This document shows, one piece after another, positions 9,101-17,240 of a stretch of DNA of 44,226 bases (within the stretch, counting starts at the first letter, position 1; every line of letters begins with the position of its first letter). The notes beneath the pieces were generated by a model. The model was not told the origin of the DNA. It searched no databases and saw only the letters and a list, made by a program, of their open reading frames with translations. The DNA is from Vavraia culicis subsp. floridensis (Eukaryota > Microsporidia > Pleistophoridae), in NCBI RefSeq assembly GCF_000192795.1, contig NW_007360652.1:1-44226 (forward strand), read 5' to 3'. A program made the position numbers and the translations under genes.

Positions 9101-10601
9101 TATTGTTAATATGTCTGGGATAGGAGGCCTTGACAGCATGGTCCTGGAACAAAAACACCAAATTCGAGTTATCAACGGCAACACGCCAAATGTAACCTTC
9201 TTATACATCAGCGATTACCATTTTAATAACAATATGGTGCTGCCAAACGACATAGGAACCGTGTTTTTGCGAAATGTTAACATACCCTCGGATCATAAGC
9301 TGGTACTTGGAAATAACTGCCAACACATGGTAATCGAATCATCACACGTGCGTACTGAGCTGAGCCGGTTGACTCTTCTCAAATCAGTCATTCTGAAAAG
9401 AATGCAACCCGCAGTGTTAAAAACTGTCTTGGCCATGTTTTCATCCGTCAGTAAAATAATAGTGCTGGATATGGTGGTGTATAGCGGTACGGTATTATCA
9501 ATCGGTGCAAACATCGTGGCCGTACGGCTTCAAGGGGTTACGTGTTATGGCGAATTCCGAGATGGCGAAAAATGCAGTGAGATTAGTTTGCTTCACTGTT
9601 CAGGTAAATACGATTTTTCGAAGGTTGCACTGCTCAAGAAGCTGATACTAATCCCAATGCTGGAGAAAACGCATCCCTTCGTTGTTGTGTTCCCGCCTCT
9701 TGGTCACGTTGAAGACCTCGAGATCGCCTACAATTTCGCAGATGCTTACTTTAAGGATGTTTTATTGAAGTGTGTGAATCTTCAACGATTGATCATACAC
9801 GGATTATGTCTCAGTGATACAAATCCAGCGTATTCCACCCCAATTTTTCCAAATGAAGTGTTCCACATACCGATAAATGATTGGCAGCTGGAGGAAAAGT
9901 TTACAAGCTATTCTGCACGGACCGAAAGGATGTATAACCAGGAAGAAAAGAAGGAGATCATGAACCTAAAAATGAATGCTCTTGTAAAAATAGTTTTTGG
10001 TGTAAACATGTACAGCAAGTTGAAGAGTCTGAAATTACTCGGCTTTGGCTTGGATGGGGATAATGTGGAATTGCTGAGGAAGTTTAAAGCACTTCAAACG
10101 CTTTTTGTAGACTACGATTTTAGTGATAAAATGCTATTCGCACATTTGCCAGCCGGTCTTATGACGTTGGAAATAACACGCAGGAAGAACTTGGTCTGTG
10201 TAAACCCTGAACCAAAAACATTTGATCCGATCGCTCTTGAACACCTGAAAAAACAAAAAAACCTCAGAAATTTAAGTCTCTGCGGAGTATTATGTGCAGA
10301 TGGAAACATTCTTCAGTATTTGCCCGCTAAATTGCACGTGCTCAAGGTGACATGGTCGCCTGTTAAGGCTTTTAACAAATTTGACGGGAACATCACCAAG
10401 AGAATCGTCAAAAAACTTATTTTATTTTTGAACGATGACTTTAACAACGTAGGCTTTGGTGGCAATTTGATTCGAAAACAATGCCGTGATGTTTTCAACT
10501 ACTTAGGTCAGTTCATCCTATTTGATGCTTTGGAGGAACTGGTGGTGGAGAAGAAACATAAGATGGTGAGTATTAATCCAAAAACATTCAAAATCAAATA
10601 A
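6189..10601 (+). CDS. giant LRR-like / solenoid repeat protein, 1470 aa
   Basis: A single uninterrupted frame. Residues 1-210 form a non-repetitive N-terminal domain without a signal peptide (MNIRWIVCFKGDDN). From about 230 to 1130 a degenerate unit of roughly 45-55 residues recurs: a V-x-L-x-N-V-x-I stretch, then L-x-L-G/V-x-N, then L-x-L-x-N-x-x-G-x-V. Clear examples are at residues about 325-385, about 600-650 and about 1000-1060. From about 1190 to 1400 the pattern turns into more ordinary leucine-rich repeats (LKSLKLLGFGL, LQTLFVDYDF, LRNLSLCGVL). LRR-type proteins are expanded in some microsporidia, several without known function. A cytoplasmic scaffold or host-interface role would be inference. 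The stop codon TAA overlaps an AATAAA. A perfect 13-bp inverted repeat lies in the coding sequence at 6789-6818. Confidence 0.9.
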   Translation: MNIRWIVCFKGDDNHNNTLLCTDLGEVKLKNVFSEISESTEGILTKFVISDYDSTKDPLNIRETQHNPSWNDDTADACAQGCKQIKYRTITVPVGKSLFMEVIHLTPYTQTNFTDAEVCDILEHLLIFLDNKKLILRALCQQMALDCGLYDRINSLLLGLRTEPAQLHSKLLDLALEIGKHICLSVKDHRGNAMLALNEEDINERLLVDINLSEINRLFVPTVLITSSDFLVHNDDSLCELYANKQSDCEFTVDIELPVLPSDTAAQRLSEVLMCRFLALDSTKKIVIRFRGLECDFNLNFIHGKEIRAVFENCTLMRGSCSHINLKELTIVNSKITASLVLPDGMEKVTLKNVNVAANGKLRLGRNCKTVVMRNVSGNICVPYLQQNFCIEFNSQWSFELSGHDDEHIGRLLIENVTISGLLVVINQSVHTVILKNIILPSNSILLVQKSVKELLLETFLGTVHLYGAVQAFGPICVEVFDGKLKVEESGIGKRTKIALERAKLTKNAHLDKKISHVDLCDVEIAAGCSLKLHGSEQHISLKNCTGTVFFANIPGFEQIKFGRTLQAEDHLGVIPVQVFLCTRTVMGRMSRLVLHFLQFEENVRLCDNTKDIILKNIEIHDEYSLVVGNNFEQLTLQNCRGRVVIPGVSFSEGKQTGLLLNGGQIRIVRLPDDIYDITAENIQFTGDLAFAMRVHAAEICNAGMCADSTITFANECQSLNLQGNVACIRVLAATTLKTLSLRGTDVSNNSQLLAVPVERFTAENVTMHHRTMSRADVPSVLTSLNIANRSTMVSITNTNVPVNITSIVRHVIRGESPLLTTPDSVFCLNEDPSVQLNELHLAHFHVHSNLEIVREILSLSLKEITAGSNSTIRVNKELESITIDNCLVNIDFTETRGLRSIVLSRTALIYNQVLHLPISYLSLSSVVIDQNVSLNECVKTAKLKDVRIEKDYTFKVNRNIHELDISGSVGIVNMSGIGGLDSMVLEQKHQIRVINGNTPNVTFLYISDYHFNNNMVLPNDIGTVFLRNVNIPSDHKLVLGNNCQHMVIESSHVRTELSRLTLLKSVILKRMQPAVLKTVLAMFSSVSKIIVLDMVVYSGTVLSIGANIVAVRLQGVTCYGEFRDGEKCSEISLLHCSGKYDFSKVALLKKLILIPMLEKTHPFVVVFPPLGHVEDLEIAYNFADAYFKDVLLKCVNLQRLIIHGLCLSDTNPAYSTPIFPNEVFHIPINDWQLEEKFTSYSARTERMYNQEEKKEIMNLKMNALVKIVFGVNMYSKLKSLKLLGFGLDGDNVELLRKFKALQTLFVDYDFSDKMLFAHLPAGLMTLEITRRKNLVCVNPEPKTFDPIALEHLKKQKNLRNLSLCGVLCADGNILQYLPAKLHVLKVTWSPVKAFNKFDGNITKRIVKKLILFLNDDFNNVGFGGNLIRKQCRDVFNYLGQFILFDALEELVVEKKHKMVSINPKTFKIK
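6789..6818. repeat. perfect 13-bp inverted repeat inside the LRR-like CDS
   Basis: Arms gatatcaacgagc and gctcgttgatatc are separated by ggtt. It encodes the near-symmetric DINERLLVDIN. The hairpin would form in both mRNA and DNA. Confidence 0.9.
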
Positions 10602-11205
10602 AACATTTTTCGTGCCAATGCGCCTTTGAAGGGCCTTGTTTCGTACAATCTCAACACAGAGCTGTGGAAAATAGGCTAATGCTCCAGCTCGGGTAGGTCT
10701 CAAGCTGCATATTGGATGGTATGTGTTTGAAAGGTGTTAAACAAAGGGCATGATAACCGTTTCAAGGTGATAATTCTCTCACGGATGGCGCTGAGGCATT
10801 TTCAGCAACTCAAGTTATTTCGTTTACCGAGCTACCATTTAGAATAGACAACACTACGAGATGAATATCCCTACAAAGTGCTATCACATCTGTTGTAGCC
10901 CTCACATATTGCCCATACACTCCCTTATCGTTGTATCATACGCCCCCACAAACTATCCTATCAACGGTTACCAACCAAAACCTAATTTTATTAATTTTCA
11001 TACCCCATCCAAACCTTCACACCCAAGCACAAAACAACACAACCATCAAAAAGGATAAATTTAATTCATTCCACACAAAACAAAACACTCTTCACCGATC
11101 AACCGCATTTTCACACCCCCCCATCCACAAAAATAATTCCGAGTAAATTAACAAATTCAACCCTTTAAATACCAAAATTTTTATCAAACCATCAAAAAAA
11201 GAAAC
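10602..11205. other. spacer between LRR-like and MOT1 genes
   Basis: No gene seen. From about 10870 to 11150 the plus strand is strikingly rich in A and C and poor in G, opposite in skew to the start of the MOT1 coding sequence. Confidence 0.5.
11161..11184 (+). promoter_or_regulatory. CCC, TTTAAAT and AAAATTTTT before MOT1
   Basis: CCC at 11161-11163, tttaaat just after it and an aaaattttt block at 11175-11182 precede the ATG at 11206 by about 25-45 bases. Confidence 0.45.
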
Positions 11206-14200
11206 ATGCGAAAGGATGATACGAGCGATGAGAGCACAGATAGAGCAAGTAGCCGTGCGTTGCAGCTTATGAAACGGATCGAAAGTGTTGGTAATGGCTG
11301 GTTGCGGCAGCATTATGTTAGGGAGTTGGGGGAGGTGCTGGTCGAGGGAGTGTGTGAATGTGAGGATGTTAAGGGTGTAATTGATCAGATTGAGGGCGAG
11401 GAGCGAGAAATGAATGGGGCTGACCAGGAAATGAATGAGGTGGATGAAAGTGCAGCAACGAACAAAGATGCAAGGCTAAGAGCAAAGCAGAAGACCGGAA
11501 CAGAAGGCGCAACGAATGAAGATGCAAGGCTAAGAGCAAAGCAGAAGACCGGAACAGAAGACGCGAAGTCAAGGGCAAGGCAAGGATCGCAGCAGAGAAA
11601 TAAACCAAGAAGAAGCAGCACGGCCCAGAACACAAAACAAGAAAGCGTGCAGGAGGATGAGCAAGAATTGAACAGCAAAGAGCAAAACGGTCCAATCACC
11701 AAACCATCAACCAACAGAGTGCTGCTCACCTTCCTCAAACTAATCCACACACTCTCCAAAGATCCCAAGCAAGAAAAGCGTACGTGTGCACATCTGCTTG
11801 CGCACCACCTGCCCTGTCTCATAAAACTTGCCGTGCCAGCGTTCACAGTGCACAAGCCCACGGATGCGCCGTTGTACAGCACCGACCAGCACAATTACTA
11901 CGCAGCCGAGCAGCTCAAGATTTCTGATCAGAAGCGGATGATCAGAAAGACACTGGGGATGGAAACCGATATGGTGAGGAAGGACATCGTAGTTGAGAAC
12001 GATATACGGATGGAGAGGATGGAGGTGGTTAAGAGGCGGAAGCGCATTGATAGGAGGGTTGAGGATGTGTGCACGTTTTTTGAGTGCTTGGAGAGCGGAA
12101 TGGTAGAAATGGATTGGAAGGAGCGGGAGGGGTGCTTTTCGGTGTATTGCGGGATATTTGAGGGTATGAGGGTGCGCGTGGATGAGTGTTGCGGAGAGAA
12201 TGGCGCTAGTGCCGATGTTAACAGCGGGTGCATTTATTCCGCCAATGGCACGGTTGATGGTACCGCCGGCAGTACCTGGTCCGGTAACGCTCGTCTCGAC
12301 CCCGGCACCAACACCTGCACCCCTACGAGTGCACTGCCATACACCCACGCAATCTCATCGTCCCTCCTACAAACAACCGTAAACATTCTCTACAACGATA
12401 AATTCTCAGACTATCAATCGGACCGCACATCACTTCCAGTAAGACAGGCAGCAGCACATCTGCTGTCCTTCATCTACCAAAAAGATGTGCTTGACCAGCT
12501 GTTCATGTTCCTAGATCATCCCGATTGGGAGGTGCAGTGCAGCGCACTGCTAGCGCTCAAAAGCGTACAGGAGTACCTGAGCGCGACAGACAAGAAGGAC
12601 GTAGCACTGTTCCTGCTCACGCTGCTGGAGAGTGAGGATGAGGATGTAAAGTACATGGCGGCCGATATGCTCGTGCATTTCAGGGATGTGGTAGGAGATG
12701 TGAGGGTCAAGATGGTTGTTGATGAGGGTGTAAGTAGGCTGGGCATTGTTAGAATGATGGAGTGCTACTGTGTGAGAGTGGATGATGGGCTGAGTGTGGA
12801 TGGGTGTTTTAGGAGTGAGATGGTTGAGCTTAGGGTTGCTGTGCTTAGGTACCTTTGTACGATGTTTAGAAGGGGGCTGGTGTATGATAGTGGTAGGGGG
12901 AGTGATGTTGTTAGTGTAGGAAGTGAGGATAGGATGGGTAAGGGGGATAAGAAGGGTACGGGCGGGAGCGAAAGCAGAAATGAGGGCAAGAGCAGAAATG
13001 AGGGCAAGAGCAGGAATGAGAGCAAGAGCAGGAATGAGAGCAAGAGCAGGAATGAGGGCAAGAGCAGGAATGAGGGCAAGAGCAGGAATGAGGGCAAGAG
13101 CAGGAATGAGGGCAAGAGCAGGAATACAAATAACAGCAATGAAGCACCGCCTGGTATCACAATCCATCACCACTACACACACTTCATAAATCTTCTCATT
13201 CAAAACCTACTCGTAGAAGAAACTCAATCACTAACATTCCTTACCTTCCACATTCTCGCGTACTACCCCATCAACCACGTAGCATCATACGCACCGCTGA
13301 CACTCAAACCGTTGAACTACGTGTTTAAAAACACCGATTTTAAGAACACCTTGGAAATGATCGATAACTCGTTTTTTAAGGGAGGGGTTGAAAGTATGGG
13401 AAGGGAGAAGGTGCTGGGGATGAGGATGCGGTATTTTATGTATTTTATTTATTTTGAGGTGAGGATGGGCATGGAGAGGGAGTGCGAGGATGAGCGTGAT
13501 CTTATGCGCTATGGGACACGTTACGGCAGGTGTAGGGATGGAAATGATTGTAGTGAGGATGGTAGTGAGGATGATAATATTAATAATAATAGCAACATTG
13601 GCACGGTAATAGGTAACATTTCGTTTTCAGATGCACCGTTCACCGTCATACAAGCATTCCTCCTTTCTGTCCTGTACAAAACAACGTACCGCTCCGCAAA
13701 AGTACCGTTCACTACCCCCCAGATCAAGCAAAACGAATGGAACGAAAAACTGAAGTGCCCTTCCCAGCAGAGCGTATTTCACGTGGTGAACGAACATTTT
13801 TTGGATTTGCTTAGGTACGCGTGTTTTAACGAAGACTGGTTTTATAATGAGTGGTTGGCTGTGGAGGAGAACGATTCGGTGGTTTGGTGGTACGTTTACT
13901 TTTTGGTACGGGATGGCAAGGGATTGCTCTATGGGGTTGATGAGGACCCTGAAAATGGGGCTGGTGGAATTGAAAAGGGGGTAAAGAATGCTGGCGAGGA
14001 CCCAAAGAATAAAAATGGGAGCAGCACCGCTAAAAACGGGAACAGAATCAAAAAATGCATAAAGGGCACGGGCAACAACGAATGTGGTACGGCCGGCACG
14101 ATAGATCTAGGTACCCTCCAGAGAATGAACATGTCCGTTCTAATACCATCCATCATACAACACGCCAATGCCTCGTTCCTACGTTCCTTCTTCAAGCATT

Positions 14201-16506
14201 TAAACACGAATTTCTATAAAATTGAGAATTACCATGCATTACTGCGCAACACGAGCATACGCGTGCTGAGCATCGTTGCTCAGCACATAAAGGAGGAACG
14301 CATCGTATGCGACAGAATAATTGAGGAGCTGCACGATGGTGAGGATGGAATGGAGGAGCTGGTACGGTTGGTTGATCAGTACATGTTTACATCGTACGGT
14401 GAGCGTATTGTTAATGCGGTGCTGAGGAGAGGGCTCAACGTGAGGATGGTGCGCGTGTTCGAGAAGGTACGGTTTAACGAATGGTTTGTGCTTTTGGTAC
14501 GGCCTTTACTGCGATTTATAAGTCTTAAGGACTCGTTTGGTGGCCCAGCTGGGGATGGAAGGGCTGATAATGCTGAAGCAACGAATACGTCACATTCTGC
14601 AAACACGCCATGCTCGGCAGATAGCGTGTCAGAAACGGTCACCGCCGGTTACAAGCTGTTCTCTAACATCGTGCCATACATACAGACCGTTAAATCGCCA
14701 CATGTTCGTATCGCAACGGAACTGTCCGTGCTGTCCGTTCTTACCAACCGTGCCAAATTGCCTAAAATTGAAATACGCTCGTGTGTTACGTTGAGGAAGT
14801 ACCAGGTCAAGGGTGTGTATTGGTTGAACTTTCTTTATTTGTTCGGTATTAATGGCATACTGGCAGATGAGATGGGACTGGGAAAGACTGTGCAGGTGTT
14901 GGTGTTCCTATTTTCTAAGATTGATGAAATTGTGAGAAGGAGTAGGAGGATTGAGGATGGGGTTGAAGATACGGTTGGAGTTGAGGATGGGGTTGAAGAT
15001 ACGGTTGGAGTTGAGGATGGGGTTGAAGATACGGTTGAGGATCAAATTACAAATCAGATCGAGGATGCATGTGTCAACACAAACAATACTGATAACGAAA
15101 AGAACGCTACCTTTAAAACAAGTAGTACTCATCCTAGCACATCGTTCCTTATGAACCATAAAATACTCATCGTGTGCCCGGGTTCATTAACGGGTCATTG
15201 GTGCAACGAAATAAAAAAAATAAGTAAAAAGTACGAGGGGCGTATCTACACCAGGAAAGAGAATGTGCTCTCATTCATAACAGTCATAAGCTACGATACG
15301 TACAGACACGCACACAAGGCATTCGCAGACGAGGTGTTCTTCTACGTGGTGTTCGATGAGGGGCACATTCTGCGCAACGTGGATACGGTGCTATACCAGA
15401 AGATAAGTGCACTACGTGCACTGAACAAGCTCATACTGAGCGGTACACCCGTGCAGAACAGCATAAACGATCTGTTTGCGCTGTTCAACCTGTTGATGCC
15501 GTGCTATCTCGGTGATAAGGATGAGCTGAAGGAACGTGAAAGGAATATAAGAAAGGGAAAGGATAAGAACTGTGGAGAAGAGGACGTAAGAAGAATGGAG
15601 AAGGAGTTGCGGATGGTTAGGAGAAGGGTTGGTCCGTTTGTGTTGAGGAGGTGCAAGAAGGACGTTGTGGTTGATCTGCCCGATAAGATTGTTAAGGATT
15701 TGGTTGTTGTAATGGGTGATGAGCAGAGGAAGGTGTACGACTGGTTAGTGAGTGCTGATAGGGTTAGTACTGGGGACAGTGAGGATGAAAGTGGTAGAAG
15801 AGGAATTGTTGACAGTGGTACCGGGAAAAGAACAAAAATAGAAAAAAGTAATGGAGCGGTACCTACGTTGAATACACCTGCTGACAGCACGGTTGATAGT
15901 GCACCGAGTGCGGTGTCATACAGGAATATAAGCGCGTTTAAAAAGGCTAAGGACCTGATCAAGTGCTGTAGCAGTGCATCGTACATACGGGAGAATGTCA
16001 AGCAGAGCTGTAAAATGGATGCGCTAAGGGACCTGTACGATACCTTGAACCGGACAGACAGCAGAATATTGATATTCTGCCAGCTGAAGAAAAGTATACG
16101 TCTGATCATCGACCAGCTGTCCTTAAAAAGCTATCTGATACTGGACGGGCAGACACGTGACAAATCAAACGTGGTAAAGAAATTTATGACCGGTGAGTAC
16201 AAAACACTGCTGCTGACAACGAGCACAGGTTCGCTCGGCCTGAACCTGTGCATTGCTGACACCGTGATATTCTTTGAACACGATTATAACCCGTTCAACG
16301 ATTTGCAGGCAATGGATAGGGCACATAGAATAGGACAGAGAAGGACTGTCAGTGTGTACAGGTTGATTGTTAAGGATACGGTTGAGGAGCGGATTATGAA
16401 TCTGCAGGAATTTAAGAAGTTTGTGGCTGGGAGTGTTATTAAGAGGGGTACCGGTGAGTTTGGGGGTGATGTCAGTGGCGAGAGCGGTGTAGAGGGGATT
16501 TATTAG
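11206..16506 (+). CDS. MOT1: MOT1-type Swi2/Snf2 ATPase, 1766 aa
   Basis: MOT1 (BTAF1) uses ATP to strip TBP from DNA and redistributes it between promoters. The N-terminal roughly 1150 residues are HEAT-like helices broken by low-complexity inserts; DWEVQCSALLALK near residue 444 is one HEAT-type repeat. The C-terminal ATPase has Walker A ADEMGLGKT at about residue 1220, the DEGH box at 1384, LSGTPVQN at about 1411 and QAMDRAHRIGQ at about 1702. It ends with the MOT1-typical VYRLIVKDTVEERIMNLQ-FKK block. Insertions include a 54-bp repeat x2 (11458-11562), an 18-bp repeat (12973-13125, SRNEGK) and a 30-bp repeat (14950-15038) between motifs I and Ia. The length is close to that of yeast MOT1. 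Third-position base use alternates between G-rich and C-rich blocks along the gene. Confidence 0.93.
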   Translation: MRKDDTSDESTDRASSRALQLMKRIESVGNGWLRQHYVRELGEVLVEGVCECEDVKGVIDQIEGEEREMNGADQEMNEVDESAATNKDARLRAKQKTGTEGATNEDARLRAKQKTGTEDAKSRARQGSQQRNKPRRSSTAQNTKQESVQEDEQELNSKEQNGPITKPSTNRVLLTFLKLIHTLSKDPKQEKRTCAHLLAHHLPCLIKLAVPAFTVHKPTDAPLYSTDQHNYYAAEQLKISDQKRMIRKTLGMETDMVRKDIVVENDIRMERMEVVKRRKRIDRRVEDVCTFFECLESGMVEMDWKEREGCFSVYCGIFEGMRVRVDECCGENGASADVNSGCIYSANGTVDGTAGSTWSGNARLDPGTNTCTPTSALPYTHAISSSLLQTTVNILYNDKFSDYQSDRTSLPVRQAAAHLLSFIYQKDVLDQLFMFLDHPDWEVQCSALLALKSVQEYLSATDKKDVALFLLTLLESEDEDVKYMAADMLVHFRDVVGDVRVKMVVDEGVSRLGIVRMMECYCVRVDDGLSVDGCFRSEMVELRVAVLRYLCTMFRRGLVYDSGRGSDVVSVGSEDRMGKGDKKGTGGSESRNEGKSRNEGKSRNESKSRNESKSRNEGKSRNEGKSRNEGKSRNEGKSRNTNNSNEAPPGITIHHHYTHFINLLIQNLLVEETQSLTFLTFHILAYYPINHVASYAPLTLKPLNYVFKNTDFKNTLEMIDNSFFKGGVESMGREKVLGMRMRYFMYFIYFEVRMGMERECEDERDLMRYGTRYGRCRDGNDCSEDGSEDDNINNNSNIGTVIGNISFSDAPFTVIQAFLLSVLYKTTYRSAKVPFTTPQIKQNEWNEKLKCPSQQSVFHVVNEHFLDLLRYACFNEDWFYNEWLAVEENDSVVWWYVYFLVRDGKGLLYGVDEDPENGAGGIEKGVKNAGEDPKNKNGSSTAKNGNRIKKCIKGTGNNECGTAGTIDLGTLQRMNMSVLIPSIIQHANASFLRSFFKHLNTNFYKIENYHALLRNTSIRVLSIVAQHIKEERIVCDRIIEELHDGEDGMEELVRLVDQYMFTSYGERIVNAVLRRGLNVRMVRVFEKVRFNEWFVLLVRPLLRFISLKDSFGGPAGDGRADNAEATNTSHSANTPCSADSVSETVTAGYKLFSNIVPYIQTVKSPHVRIATELSVLSVLTNRAKLPKIEIRSCVTLRKYQVKGVYWLNFLYLFGINGILADEMGLGKTVQVLVFLFSKIDEIVRRSRRIEDGVEDTVGVEDGVEDTVGVEDGVEDTVEDQITNQIEDACVNTNNTDNEKNATFKTSSTHPSTSFLMNHKILIVCPGSLTGHWCNEIKKISKKYEGRIYTRKENVLSFITVISYDTYRHAHKAFADEVFFYVVFDEGHILRNVDTVLYQKISALRALNKLILSGTPVQNSINDLFALFNLLMPCYLGDKDELKERERNIRKGKDKNCGEEDVRRMEKELRMVRRRVGPFVLRRCKKDVVVDLPDKIVKDLVVVMGDEQRKVYDWLVSADRVSTGDSEDESGRRGIVDSGTGKRTKIEKSNGAVPTLNTPADSTVDSAPSAVSYRNISAFKKAKDLIKCCSSASYIRENVKQSCKMDALRDLYDTLNRTDSRILIFCQLKKSIRLIIDQLSLKSYLILDGQTRDKSNVVKKFMTGEYKTLLLTTSTGSLGLNLCIADTVIFFEHDYNPFNDLQAMDRAHRIGQRRTVSVYRLIVKDTVEERIMNLQEFKKFVAGSVIKRGTGEFGGDVSGESGVEGIY
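11458..11562. repeat. 54-bp tandem repeat x2 in MOT1
   Basis: Two near-identical in-frame copies encode DARLRAKQKTGTE. They lie in a charged linker before the HEAT region. Confidence 0.85.
12973..13125. repeat. 18-bp tandem repeat, about 8.5 copies, in MOT1
   Basis: The unit agcaggaatgagggcaag encodes SRNEGK, with SRNESK variants. All copies are in frame, so the array expands a linker between HEAT segments without breaking the gene. Confidence 0.92.
14950..15038. repeat. 30-bp tandem repeat x3 in the MOT1 ATPase
   Basis: The unit encodes VEDGVEDTVG and lies in an acidic insert between motif I and motif Ia of the Snf2 core, where family members usually have a short loop. Confidence 0.9.
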
Positions 16507-16819
16507 GCGGTTGAGGGTGCGAAGAGGGAATGGTGAAAAGGAGCAGTAGAGAGAACAAACCGCGTTCATTAACAGTTATTGATGAGTTGCCATCCCTGTG
16601 CATCGCTACATACGCTCTTGGTGCATTTTGGGCCCTTCACCACGATTGATCAGCAGTGCTTGATCATTCTTTAATAAATGTCTTAGAAATGAAGAGAGCG
16701 CTTATTTACAGAATTATATTTTGGTGTGCACCATGCTTTGTAATGGAAGGTTAGTGCATGGTTAGGTGCGTAGAAGAGTGAATTGCTGTTATTTACCATT
16801 GGAACGGTGTAAGAATGGC

Positions 16820-16856
16820 ATTCTTCTTTGGAAGAATAAATGGTGTTCACCATTTA
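16820..16856. repeat. two adjacent short hairpins
   Basis: attcttc / gaagaat with a 4-base loop is directly followed by taaatggtg / caccattta with a 2-base loop; the two share one base. They lie about 310 bases after the MOT1 stop. Confidence 0.7.
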
Positions 16857-16974
16857 ATGTTGAGGGATTGTACCGTTGAAATGTTTTATTTTTGTGCCTT
16901 TGCTGCTTGGTAATGGGAATTGTACAGAGGGTGTGGTTAAAGGTATTGTAATTACGTTGGTTTTACGATTTCTT

Positions 16975-17044
16975 TTACGTTTTTCAATCATTTACGTTTT
17001 TACCATTTCTTTTACGTTTTTACCATTTGTTTTACGTTTTTACC
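16975..17044. repeat. 20-bp T-rich tandem repeat, about 3 copies
   Basis: The unit tttacgtttttaccatttct recurs with small changes before the Cdc20-like gene. Confidence 0.75.
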
Positions 17045-17052
17045 CGTCCTAC

Positions 17053-17178
17053 ACATCCCTACGTCCTATCAATCCCACACATCCCTACGTCCTGTCAATC
17101 CCACACATCCCTACGTCCTATCAATCCCACCCATCCCTACGTCCTATCAATCCTACATATCCCTACGTCCTACTCAAT
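17053..17178. repeat. 26-bp C-rich tandem repeat, 5 copies
   Basis: Units of acatccctacgtcctatcaa plus tcccac begin at 17053, 17079, 17105, 17131 and 17157. The array ends about 60 bases before the ATG of the Cdc20-like gene and puts many CCC triplets upstream of it. Confidence 0.92.
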
Positions 17179-17240
17179 CACCTCTCTCTTTATTAAATCA
17201 TACAGTACAATAAAAAATAAAAATTACAAATAAACAAACG

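Larger units (their letters stand above)
16507..17240. other. repeat-rich spacer between MOT1 and the Cdc20-like gene
   Basis: Holds two adjacent hairpins (16820-16856), a T-rich 20-bp array and a C-rich 26-bp array, listed separately. No gene is convincing. Confidence 0.6.

Noticed and set aside
12550..13203. several long frames over the MOT1 18-bp array
   Set aside because: Shadows of the real gene held open by the in-frame repeat.
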